Assembly (NCBI GenBank): GCA_039105265.1
Contig: JAPFFF010000063.1
Span: 620,001 to 684,000, forward strand
DNA length: 64,000 bases
Source: Tritrichomonas musculus
Lineage: Eukaryota > Parabasalia > Tritrichomonadida > Tritrichomonadidae
Reading direction: 5' to 3'
Part shown: positions 51,583 to 61,469 of the stretch, piece by piece
Position numbering within the stretch: position 1 is the stretch's first letter
How the letters are laid out: every line of letters starts with the position of its first letter
Notes under the pieces: model-generated
What the model was told of the DNA's origin: nothing
Database searches by the model: none
Seen by the model: only the letters and a program-made list of their open reading frames with translations
Program-made: the position numbers and the translations under genes

Positions 51583-52702
51583 GGTTCTCCTTCCCAATAA
51601 AAATGTAAATTATTCGATATTGAATTAACTCATAGAATAAATAATTCAATAGAGCATTTTTAAGAAAAAGTTTTGGTGAAAAATATGGGTGGGACACTCT
51701 TTTTTTGACCTCAAAAAGTTTCAAAATCTCTTCGAATTTTAGGTTTTATTTGGTGATTTTAATAAATTTTCTTACCCATTTAATAATCTTTAAATTGGTC
51801 ATTGAAACCAATCAAAAAACTTAATATTCATCGAGTTTTTTTTGACTTCACATACTAATAGATCTCTCTTCGTAAGAGATATCCTTCAAAACTACTAATA
51901 CTATTTGATTTTATACATATGCATTATACATTATAAAACATAAATATTTATAATTACTTTGTAGTTAGTCCAAAAAAGTTAATATAATAATTATTTTTAA
52001 GTTTTTTCGATACATGATCTTTTCTAACTTTTTATTTTGTAATATTCGATTTCTTCTTTTAATGCTCAATAAAATGATATATTTTGTTTGAACATAACTT
52101 CAAAGATAAAGTTTAGTTTGAAAAATGAATTCAAAAAGTTGAATTAATAAACGGAATGATTCAATTTTCGGCGGTTAGAAAATTAATTTTAAACGATCAA
52201 ACTCAATATTTTTGCTTTAAAATATATTATAAGAATAGGGAATATTATTTAAAATGAGGTTCCGCCATTTATAAAATAAAAAATTCAAAATGACCATTTT
52301 TTACCCAAATTATTTTTTATGGAAAATAAAATGCGATTATCTAATTCACCTTTGATGATTTTGATTTTTTAAATAGTAAATTATATGTAGCTATTAAAAA
52401 TCTATCTAAATATAAAATAACTGGAAAAAGTCTTGGATGGCTTACACATTGAAAAATACAAATATTTGGCCTCGACGATTAAATTTTATTTTATTCAAAA
52501 TTTTATTGATTTTTTAATTTTATGATTTCTATCCGTAAAAAAATAAAATTGGTAATATTTCATTAAAATGTTTTTATTCAATTATTTAAAATATATATCT
52601 GTATAAATTTTATATTTTAATTCATTTTTTAAAACGATATTTATGTATATTTTATTTGTGAAATCTCATTGAATTTAAACTGTTGAATTTGAAAGGAGAA
52701 CC
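51583..52702. mobile_element. Nested TTAA element, 1.12 kb, no gene
   Basis: It starts GGTTCTCCTT and ends AAGGAGAACC with TTAA on each side (51579-51582 and 52703-52706). The interior has no credible ORF. It sits in the 3' part of the Kolobok-like transposon and must have inserted after it. The short TIR and TTAA target fit a Kolobok- or piggyBac-dependent MITE. Confidence 0.72.
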
Positions 52703-52884
52703 TTAAGCATTCTTTAAAAAAGAAATAATACGTTTTTTTTTTTTTTTTTTCAATTCATAATTTTATTTTGTGAACAAATATTAAAATCTTGTATCAAATA
52801 TTGAATTACCCCTTCAAAATATAAAATTTTATTAATATAGAAAACTTGCTAACGCTGTTGTATATTTTATAAAGCCTTATTTAA

Positions 52885-53164
52885 AAATCGGGCTCTGTTG
52901 TTTTTTTTTGGAATCGCTTATTGAAAAGATTTAGTTGAATAATAAATAAAACTATGTAAAATTGCTTCATCAAAACTTAAAATAAAAAAGGTCTAAAAAC
53001 AACTTTTTGAATGATATTTTTAACTTTTTGAATGATCTTTTTTTTTTTTTTTTTTTTTTTTTTTTGTATTTTAAATTTGGAGCCTTCATCAAATAATATT
53101 TTCTTTTTATATTTAAAATATATTTTTACTTAGATATACCTAAGAAAACAACAGAGCCCAATTT
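52885..53164. mobile_element. Nested 280-bp MITE with GGGCTCTGTTG ends
   Basis: GGGCTCTGTTGTTTT at 52890 and its inverse ending at 53159 form the arms; similarity extends outward to AAAT(C/T)GGGC. TTAA lies on the left (52881-52884) and TTGA on the right (53165-53168), which could be a decayed TTAA duplication. It contains a T-run of about 27 near 53039-53065. No coding capacity. Confidence 0.65.
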
Positions 53165-53582
53165 TTGATTTTTTCTTTAAATTATGAGATAAAATAAAGC
53201 AAAATTTTTTTCTCAGAAAATTTGAGAGGAAAAAAAAGCTCTTAAACTACAGCCTTAAAAAAAAAATATATGCTTCCCTATTTTCAAGTATCCATATATT
53301 TTCTGCCGTAAGTTCCTCACTTTCTTGACGTATTTATTGCGTAATTTTGAAAGATATGCATCTTTTTTTGGAATAAGAAATTCTTCATGAAATTCGAAAC
53401 GCTTAATTACATCTCAGCTCTTCCGGTTTCTACGTTTAAACATTAAGGATTTGTGTTGTATAATTTTTTCGAAAAAAGTATGATAATTGCTTTGTTTAGC
53501 TTTCAAGATTCATCCATTGTTTTTTATAAAAATTTGAAGGGTTATTTGTCTGGTCCGAATTATCGAATCCAGTTTACTTCTT

Positions 53583-54120
53583 TTATTCTAAGTGTAAATG
53601 TTTTAAGGCATCTAGGAACGCATCCCAAAGCCTTCCTTTGCTTTGTCTTTTCCAGATGAATGTTCAAATATATATCATTCATTTGTCTTTTGACTTTTGC
53701 CTTGTGTTCTTCGTGTATTAAATTCCATTCCATGTGCCCTCAATTGTATTTGTGTGCACACAGTCTTCGGTAATAAATTCATCAGAATGGTTAACTTTTT
53801 TGTGTTCAAAAACAGTACTATCGTTAATAAAATTTATCTCGTTAATCGCTGTATCATATGATTTCCAAAAAACAGTGTAGATTATGCTTCCTGGTTCAAC
53901 GCACTGATTAATGATTGCTTCTATTGTATATGTTGAACGGTCGTTTACTGCAACCGCGAACATCCTACGTTCAGGAGTTCGTTCCACACCTCCAACGATC
54001 CATGTGCCTTCGACCCAGTGCCCCCTGTTATATTTTCTTCTTCCAAATTTTGATTCGTCAATTTCGACAATGACATTTTGCCCCCCCCTCCTATTTTTTG
54101 AATAATCTCTGAAATTTCAT
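53583..54120 (-). pseudogene. ISXO2/IS1595-type (Merlin-related) transposase relic
   Basis: The reverse strand gives NVIVEIDESKFGRRKYNRGH, then WVEGTWIVGGVERTPERRMF, and further on IEGTWNGI, followed in another frame by FIWKRQSKGRLWDAFLDALK to a stop at 53583-53585. These are the core and C-terminal blocks of DDE_Tnp_IS1595 transposases. The first Asp (EIDESKFG) and the terminal Glu (TNTIEGTW) are visible, but the middle Asp expected in a TDCWKSY-like motif is replaced (IYTVFWKSYD). The frame changes after the WNG block and probably also near the C-run at about 54080, so the copy is dead. The N-terminal part, including any zinc ribbon, is missing where the Polinton relic begins. No ends or duplication were found. 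Confidence 0.8.
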
Positions 54121-56628
54121 CTATTTAATCATCATTTCAACATCATTATCATTATATGCTAATAGGTAGTCCCATCGTGTTGCAAAACGTTTTGAATCTT
54201 CAAGATAAGCATCATATTCTTCTTTAGTGAGAGGATTCTTTTGATTGAGATAGCTATAAAAATCATCATATGAAAATGGTTCTGATTTTGATAATACTTC
54301 ATTGTAGTTCTTGTCGTTGATTGCTTCGTAAGGAAACACACCTTTTATATTATTGATACCCCAGCACACGCTCACGTTTGAGTCAACGATTACGTTGCCG
54401 AAGTCTTCACCAAATTGTTTTAATGTACCTCCTGCAATAAATGATTGAGCATCTATGAATCTCAATTTAGTTGGATGATTATCTGATGTGAGAATGAATT
54501 GTTTTAATGAAGATAGGGTGCCAATTATTGAATTTTGTTCGACTTTCCAGAAAGAATGATTAAAATATTGTTTAAAAAGATTGCTGTCAAAACGTGATGA
54601 GTTAAACCCTAATACAGTAGTTACATTCATATTTTTGTTAATAGAGGTATATGGTAAGAATGAGTTATAATATTATATCTTATCTGCATAGACTTTCATT
54701 GATTGCTCGAACAACCATTTTATCCATTGTGGTATGAACTCTTGAGAGTATCTTAATGAGAAATTCTTTGTTGTCAAGCAGTTTGATGATTTCAATCAAG
54801 ATGAAACTGATAACGGAATTAACATTGAATTTATTGTTGTTGAGTAAGAGATTGATTTATTTATGGATTGCTCCTTTGTTTCGAAATCATATGTTATATA
54901 GTATATTTCAGGTTTCCATTGAAGATTGAATGCTAAACAGTATTCATAAACAGGGTTATTCAATATGTGAGGACAATAAGGTAAAGCTTCTTTAACAGGT
55001 ATGAAGTTCTTTTTAAAGACACCATCACAATGTTTAACATGAGATTCAAACCTGTTAAAATTCTTTGGTCCATAATGAATATATGAATTACATTTTGGGC
55101 AGACATGTATTTGGGTAAGCTTTTCAGGATTCTTGATGTACATTATATGGATGATTTGACTTTGAGTGAAAAGTAATGCAGAATATGTTGTAAATGTTTT
55201 ATCGAAAAACCACTGCTCTGATAAATCATAAAATTGCTCAGAATCTGTCTTGAAAAACTCATATATGTTAACATTGATGTGATTCTTTTGTGCTAAATCT
55301 TTCATTTGCTCCATTGAAACACCTTCGAATTCATTAAGTATTTTCTTACCTTCATTTGGAATCTTTGTAGTGTATATTATATTGTGTTCTTTAAGAAGTA
55401 GTTTCTTAGCGATTTTAGTTCGTTTCGCACAATCATAAATTGATGTGTCAGCAAGTTTTTCGTTTAAGCATATAGCTAAGAATCTGAAGAAACATAGTTT
55501 ATCATCTTCATTATCACATATTATGAAATCATTTTTGATGAATTCTATTGGTAAATCCTATATTCGACCAGTTATCTTTCTCATTCTTGAAACTGTAAAA
55601 GCTATTGAACCAACTAATATAAGTTTTGTGCTTGATGATTCTGTTTCATAAGAGCGTAAAACAGATTCAATATAGAGTTTAACAATATCAAGGTCTTCAA
55701 ATTTACTGATAATGATAGGTATCATTGATTGATAGTTTTTCCAAATAATATCTTTAGCTTTATATTCGTATTTCTCTTCTAATGATTCAAAATCATAAGT
55801 GTATGTTTCAAAGACTCCAGATAGTTGAAAATGAATCTTAAATGGTTTCAGCTCTTTCTTGTATACATTGTGAAGACACTCAAAGATATTATCTAATGAT
55901 GCAACTTGATTGAAATAATATGTTGTTATTGGCTTGCCACTGTCTTTGCGTTGTATAGTATTTTCAGATGGATATTTATTGTAGTGATTCCATTCATTTA
56001 CAGCTCTATCGAAATCATGTGACTCATTAATCATAAGGAAATCACTGTGTTTTGATATGAAATTGTGTGCGAATTTATCAAGATATTCATATATTTCTTC
56101 ATTCTCTGGTATGTAATACTTTTGATGGTTTTTGATTAATAGAGCATCTGGGATTATCAGTTTTTCAGTGTTTTGTAATACAGGATGTTGTTGTTGTTTT
56201 ATTAATTGAATTGCTTCATTGAGAGCATTTTTAGCTTTATCGACAGCTTCTTTTATCTCGAATTCTCTCTTGATTTGTTGTTTTTGATTATAATATTGTT
56301 CATCTTCTTCATTAATATCTTCTTCAAAGTAATCTTCACGTTTGAATATATCTTGGTAGTTCTGTTTGTATGAATCATCTAAAATTTGTTTTAGTTTATG
56401 CTCATGTATTTCTTCTGCGTTTGGTAAATCATTTTTAATAAATCTATGGGCATTACGATTATTTAGCCAAGCACATAATACCTCTACGTTTTTCCTTCTA
56501 TTCCAAGTTTCTGTTTTAGCAGTTGTTGTAATCTGTAGGTTTTCATTGAAAAGTTTATTGATAGAATGGATTAATGTAATAATATCTTCGCTGTTAATAT
56601 TTTTAAGTGATTGGTAATCGTATCGCAT
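54121..56628 (-). mobile_element. Polinton/Maverick fossil: protein-primed DNA polymerase B remnant (broken)
   Basis: A relic of a self-synthesising Polinton/Maverick element. The visible parts belong to the N-terminal and exonuclease side of its family-B, protein-primed polymerase; the reverse-strand product includes a CPKCNSYIHYG zinc-type motif and a DAQSFIAGG segment typical of these polymerases. No integrase, capsid, ATPase, protease or terminal repeat was recognised in the window, and the polymerase catalytic core is absent. It is broken, with a few breaks (about three) plus truncation. Long readable stretches remain, so it is probably of moderate rather than great age. An ISXO2 relic abuts its downstream edge. 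Confidence 0.75.
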
Positions 56629-57024
56629 TTGGGTGGAAATAAAAAATTAATTTTGATAATCGATGGATTTAAATTTTATGGCGTTCAATTGGGGGCTCAA
56701 ATTATTCGGGAAAAAAAAGATTATGATTATTTTCAGCAATAATGATTAAAATTACGTTTTTTTCATTGTTAATTGCTATTATAATTCAGAAATAGTTACA
56801 AGAAAGTTTTTTTTTACCATTTTTTTTTTTTATTAGATCTGAAATCAATAATGATTAAAATATTAATTAATGATTTCAAAGAGTTAATTGATTTATAGTT
56901 TGTTTATTTAAAACAATTCAAGTAATAACCTTTAAGAGTAAAAATCAGGAATGAAACTCAACATTCTGCAATCATTTTTATCATTTTTTTGAACCTCCTT
57001 GATATAGTCTTCATATGCTCCTGA
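56629..57024. other. Spacer between the Polinton relic and the pogo-like gene
   Basis: AT-rich with a T-run near 56818-56830. The 3' end of the pogo-like transposon should lie here, but I could not find a partner for sequence on its 5' side. Confidence 0.4.
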
Positions 57025-58479
57025 TTAATTACTTAAGGCAAGATGCTTATGCTTTTTACTTGTGAGGATATGATCATTAAGAGAGTTTAAGAAAGCTTCA
57101 TTAGTAATTACTTTACAATTAATGTTGACTGGTTCATTTCTTTTTCTCCTTTCTTTTTCTTCTTCAATTATTTTTAATTGAGGCGTAAGTTCAGAAACAA
57201 ACTTGCTGTTCATTAACTTTTCGTAGTTACATGGATATGTAGATGTGAGTTCTGCAGCAATTTTGCATGACTTTATGTTGCATTTTATATCATATGAAAC
57301 GATTGCAGATTCAACGCAGAATCTTCTTAGTTGAGAAGCTTGGTTAAGTTCTGGCTGAAAGTTTTTAATCATATCATTGAACAATTGTGTAAAGACTCCT
57401 TTCATCGGAGAAGCTATTCCCACATCAAATATTGTGGTTAAATGACTGGTGTGGGCAGAGAGTATAAATACAGTAACTTTATTTTGTTTGAGGAGTTTTA
57501 GAGCAATCGGATTTTCTCGACTTTTGTGCCCGTCGAGGATTAGAAGAGCGTCTTTATCTCTGATTGATTTCTCCAAAGTTTTGCGAAATAATGACAACCA
57601 GTTGATGAAGCAGATAACAAAGAACAAGAAAGTGTCGCGTGTTTGCCACCCGTTGCTAGACGATGCAAAATAAGCTTGACCATTATTTGCAAATTCAGTT
57701 AATTCTTGAGGAAGTTTTTTCAAATTCGGCAGAACAATAAATAACGGCATTTTGGCACCAAGAACGGAGCAACAGCAGGTGGCAGTAATATGAGGAAGGT
57801 CCGACATATCTGGAAGCAGTGGTTGACTGGTGTTATCTGGAACAAGGACTTTTCTATTAATATTTGGAGCCAGCATAGTTTCATCTGCTGCAAATCTCAA
57901 GCAAGGTAAGAAATTTTCTACAAGAGGAATAAATACGAGTAAAAAACTTTGTATTTTGTTTGGAGTGCAAGCAAGAAGTCTGTTAATTTGTATATTTCGC
58001 GGAGTAAACAGTTGAGCTTGAAGTTCTTCTAGATGCTCGTAAACCCAAGTTCTTCCCGCTGAATGTTCATTGAAAAACTCTTCAATTTCAGTTAAAATAC
58101 CATAACAATTGACTTTATTTAGAAAAGATCTAGCTTTTTGAAAACGCTCTTTTCGAAGTTCCTCAACTTTTTCAATTGTATCTTCCACATCAATGTAAAT
58201 TCCATCTGTTGCATTTTCCAAAATATAATCTTTTAATATTTCAATGTCACAAGCTGGAAGAACTGGTAAATTTCCAAAAATTTTGCTTTTTTCCCAAGGT
58301 AACGATAGAGAAGAACGTTTAATGCAAGTATGAATTGCATCTCGTGAGAGATTATCTGAAAGATATGAAAAAACTTGTTTGTAAGATGAAGCAATTTTTT
58401 CATATGAGTCTCCTTTTAATTTTTTATCGATAATCCAAACTTGTAAAAAAGAAAATGAGTTTTTATCGAGGTATTCCAT
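57025..58479 (-). CDS. Pogo/CENP-B-like DDE transposase, open frame
   Basis: 484 residues from MEYLDKNSFSFLQVWIIDKK. An upstream in-frame extension is translated promoter repeat and is left out. The N-terminal 60 residues have the helix-turn-helix spacing of pogo-type DNA-binding domains (KGDSYEKIASSYKQV), and a second helical domain follows. The catalytic region is of DDE_1 type: first Asp in RFAADETML, second in DALLILDGHKSRENP, third in TTIFDVGIASPMKGVF, giving the D-D-D triad usual for pogo/Tigger, with the family phrases GWQTRDTF and SAHTSHLTT between. The C-terminus is Lys-rich. No disruption is seen, so this copy could be functional or a domesticated host gene. An Inr-like TCATTCA is 5 nt upstream. 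Ends of the transposon were not located. Confidence 0.85.
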   Translation of the reverse strand: MEYLDKNSFSFLQVWIIDKKLKGDSYEKIASSYKQVFSYLSDNLSRDAIHTCIKRSSLSLPWEKSKIFGNLPVLPACDIEILKDYILENATDGIYIDVEDTIEKVEELRKERFQKARSFLNKVNCYGILTEIEEFFNEHSAGRTWVYEHLEELQAQLFTPRNIQINRLLACTPNKIQSFLLVFIPLVENFLPCLRFAADETMLAPNINRKVLVPDNTSQPLLPDMSDLPHITATCCCSVLGAKMPLFIVLPNLKKLPQELTEFANNGQAYFASSSNGWQTRDTFLFFVICFINWLSLFRKTLEKSIRDKDALLILDGHKSRENPIALKLLKQNKVTVFILSAHTSHLTTIFDVGIASPMKGVFTQLFNDMIKNFQPELNQASQLRRFCVESAIVSYDIKCNIKSCKIAAELTSTYPCNYEKLMNSKFVSELTPQLKIIEEEKERRKRNEPVNINCKVITNEAFLNSLNDHILTSKKHKHLALSN

Positions 58480-58484
58480 TTTTA

Positions 58485-58491
58485 TGAATGA
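58485..58491 (-). promoter_or_regulatory. Inr-like TCATTCA of the pogo-like gene
   Basis: TCATTCATAAAA lies directly before the ATG at 58479 on the minus strand, implying a leader of about 10 nt. The same TCATTCA recurs in the two repeat units upstream at 58541-58547 and at 58597-58603, so the start region is triplicated. Confidence 0.55.
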
Positions 58492-58622
58492 TACAGTTGA
58501 ACTTTTTGAACAAATAAGATGATAGTAAAAGCATTTAATTTGAATGATACAGTTGAACTTTTTGAACAAATAAGATGATAGTAAAAGCATTTAATTTGAA
58601 TGATACGGTTGAACTTTTTGAA
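58486..58622 (-). repeat. 56-bp tandem repeat, about 2.5 copies, in the pogo-like promoter
   Basis: Units begin at 58486, 58542 and 58598 with GAATGATAC(A/G)GTTGAACTT. The first two copies are nearly identical and the third is partial with one substitution. Each carries an Inr-like TCATTCA on the coding strand and TCAAAAAGTTCAAC. The array lies directly upstream of the transposase ATG. Confidence 0.9.
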
Positions 58623-58799
58623 ACTAGTCATCATTGTTTTTAAAACCATATTATCAGAATTTTTTCCAGTATGAACTTGATGTAAAACATTCAATTTTCA
58701 AAATAAAAAAAAATCGATGAAAAAAGGTAAATTTTTTCACCATTGAAAGAGGTTGTACTGGGAAAAAACTAACGTACTGGAAAAAACTCAATAACGTTA

Positions 58800-59035
58800 T
58801 ATGAATAGGATTAATTTGAGAATAAAAATTAAAATTGAATTAAAAATTAGGATTAGTATCAAAAAGTTAATATTTTTGAATTAACAACTCCTTTTTTATC
58901 ATATCTTTTTTTTGCTACGATAAATTTTATTTATTACTAATTAACATTTTATCAGAATTGAAAATTAAAATTATTTATCATATTTATAAAGCTCAAATCC
59001 AAATTTTATAAAAAGCTCAAATCAGTTCCCCTTTG
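58800..59035 (-). repeat. Dispersed repeat, copy B (partner at 3735-4010)
   Basis: The reverse complement of about 58892-59007 is nearly identical to 3802-3917, with looser similarity out to about 58800 and 59035 (shared CTTTTTGATAC(T/A)AATCCTA and AAAGGGGAAC). It ends where the Mutator-like candidate at 59040 begins, so that element probably inserted at or within this repeat. Confidence 0.75.
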
Positions 59036-59039
59036 ATTT

Positions 59040-61243
59040 TACCCTTCGGACGTAATTGGAATTTAATAAAATTCAATGAAAAGACGTATTAAATTGTAAA
59101 AATTGCCGAAATGAAACGTAATTCCATAATTTATATAAATATAAAAAAAAGCAAAGAGTTTTGTTTCGAACTCAATACTTTGGCCAAAAATTTATTTAAC
59201 CTCTATGCTAGAACTCTCAAATTTGAAAGGATAAAATATTTATATTTAAGGGTGCAGTATGAACACTAATATCTGGATAAATAAGTAGTATATAACTATT
59301 ATATTATATAATCAATGATTATGATTTTTTTAAACATAAAATATTATGTTATTAAATAAAAAACAATTTTTTATTATTGTATATTTATAAAACATTAATT
59401 GAATTAATAATTGCTTTTTTGAATAAATAAAAAAGGAATTATTTGAAAAAAAAATTGAATTATTCATTTTTCAAATGAGAATATCTCATTAAAAATTAAA
59501 TATAGAATTGTTTAAATATCCATATATCCAGATGTTATTTCAATAAAATAAAAATAGATTGTAAAAGAATCAAAATTATAATTTTCTGGAAAATGAAGAT
59601 AATATAAGCAAGATGTGATCATGCAATATTTTATTTATTTATATGAAAAAATATTATAAAATCAAATTTTTAATATAAGTATTCATATAAAAGTTATCTA
59701 TTATAAATACATGTTTTTTTAAAGCGCTTTGAAATTTTGTTACAAATGAATTAAAATTGATTAATAAAAAACTTTTTTTAAAATAGAATAAAAAAAAAAA
59801 TCTCTCTGTCAGATTAAACTTCTTTGTGAGTAAAAAGAATAATGCTGCTTTATAATTTCATTCATCAAAAATTGAATGACTACATAGATCTACAAATAGT
59901 CCGTTAATCAAGAAAAATTGAAAAACTATGTAGTCCTTCAATATGAACAATGAATCAATTATTCATTAAAAATTCGAATCTATGAATTTTAATAATTAAC
60001 TTGACAGAGCCATTTTTGGGATTTTGGATATATTTATAAAAAAATGATATCAAATTTTATCTCCTTATGATAAAAACTTCATCTGATTTTTTTATATGTA
60101 TAAAACATTTCAAAGTGAATATGTGTATAGATATTTTTTAAAAAAAGTTAATATTCATATGTTCAAAACTACGATTTCAAGTCTAAAATTTTGAAAGATC
60201 ATTCAATTTTCTGAACATTCGTTTATTAATAAAAATTTTTATTCTAAAAGCAAGAGACTGCAAAGCTGCTAAATATGATGTTAGGCAAGATTAAAATCAG
60301 GACAGTGAATAGGAATATGCCAATTTTTTCGCAAAACTGCTATGATTATATTAACGATGTATAAGTAGATAAGTATTATGAAGGAGCAAGAGTAATATTT
60401 CTAAAATTGCTGAAAAAGTATTCATAAATAGCTGGAAAACCGTTGACTATTAGTTAATTGATTCGAAAATCATAATCAACGAATAGTGTAAAATCTGGCA
60501 TGTAATGGAAGTCAAGTTGTTATATGCATCTATACAAATATGAACCACTGGTTTTTGTCCGTATTTTATTTTAAGTATTGTTTCAAATTTGTTGGAATAA
60601 AGCCATGTAAAATGAAATTGACCAATAATGATTAATTTTGTATCGATCATGATTCAAAAATATTGAAAAAATCTATTTAAAATTTTTGAAAGTTTTGTCA
60701 TAATCAATTCAATTTTTAAAATCATAATTTCTTATTTATAAAATTATAAAATTATTATATATTATATTTATATATTTTAAAAAATTTTTTATATAATATA
60801 ATTCGATAATTTTACTAAAAAATCACTTTTTAATGAGATAAACTCATTCATACTGCACCCTTAAAGATAAATATATTTATTTTTCAAATAAAGTGCCCCA
60901 AAAAAATAGGGGTCTCATTCAATAAAATAGGAGTCGACGATCAAGTTAAGAAAAAATTGAATATTTTTTCAGAAAATATAATTTTAAGAAAAAAATTTTT
61001 TTTCAAATATTTTTTTCTCAAAATAAATTTTCATTATCGTTTTCCCTTGAAATTAATTATTTTTTGAATCGACCCCCATTTATTTCTCTCACTTTACAAC
61101 TTTTTATTAACTTTTTCTAAAAAAGTCGTATTCCAAATATTTTCACGTAGACGTAATCCTAAAACGTTATTGATTTTTTTTCTTGGTTTATTTTATTGAA
61201 AAAGTTTGAACAGAACGTAATTTTTAAAACCTCCGAAGGGCAA
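59040..61243. mobile_element. Candidate Mutator-like element, 2.2 kb, interrupted by a TTAA element
   Basis: The ends are CCCTTCGGACGT on the left (59042) and CCCTTCGGAGGT on the opposite strand at the right (ending 61240). CTTTGATTT occurs on both sides (59031-59039 and 61244-61252), separated from the ends by 2-3 bases, consistent with a 9-bp duplication. TIRs are short, so this is less certain than the other elements. Without the nested 59250-60860 insertion it is about 590 bp and non-coding, with ACGTAATT-type words near both ends. It occupies most of the gap between the pogo-like gene and the mannosyltransferase gene. Confidence 0.5.
59250..60860. mobile_element. TTAA element, 1.61 kb, no gene, inside the Mutator-like candidate
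   Basis: The ends are GGGTGCAGTATGAA and its exact inverse TTCATACTGCACCC, bordered by TTAA at 59246-59249 and 60861-60864. The interior is AT-rich, with no ORF longer than about 66 residues and no transposase motif. It is non-autonomous and probably mobilised by a Kolobok- or piggyBac-type enzyme. The intact 14-bp ends and TTAA pair make the boundaries secure. Confidence 0.8.
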
Positions 61244-61469
61244 CTTTGATTTCCATTATAATTTCATATTTTTTTTATTTTTAATTTTGATATTTCATAT
61301 TGGACATATACATATTTATAAAAACATATTTTCAAATTGTAAAAGTAAGTGCAATGCAGTAATTCAAAAATTTTTACAATAATTAATATATATATATAAG
61401 AATTATAAATCTATATACTTTATACACAAACAAGTTAAAATATAAACAATAACTAGATGGAATTTTCTA

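Larger units (their letters stand above)
49906..53254 (+). mobile_element. Kolobok-like TTAA transposon, 3.35 kb including nested insertions
   Basis: The ends are inverted copies of GGCTGTAGTTTAA followed at a similar distance by CCTCTCAA, with TTAA on both sides (49902-49905 and 53255-53258). TTAA duplications are shared by Kolobok and piggyBac; the transposase inside (49964-51271) is of the DGSW/DDE type seen in Kolobok and Mutator-like proteins, so Kolobok is the better fit. Between 51272 and the right end lie two smaller TTAA-type elements, which account for about 1.4 kb of the length; without them the transposon would be about 1.95 kb. An Inr-like CTCAATTTTAA sits in the left TIR, 26-30 nt before the first ATG. 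Confidence 0.85.

Noticed and set aside
58480-58590. N-terminal extension of the pogo-like transposase
   Set aside because: It is a translation of the 56-bp tandem promoter repeat and lies upstream of the Inr next to the ATG at 58479.
60450-60650. 66-residue minus-strand frame in the TTAA element
   Set aside because: Short, unrecognised and in AT-rich non-coding element sequence.
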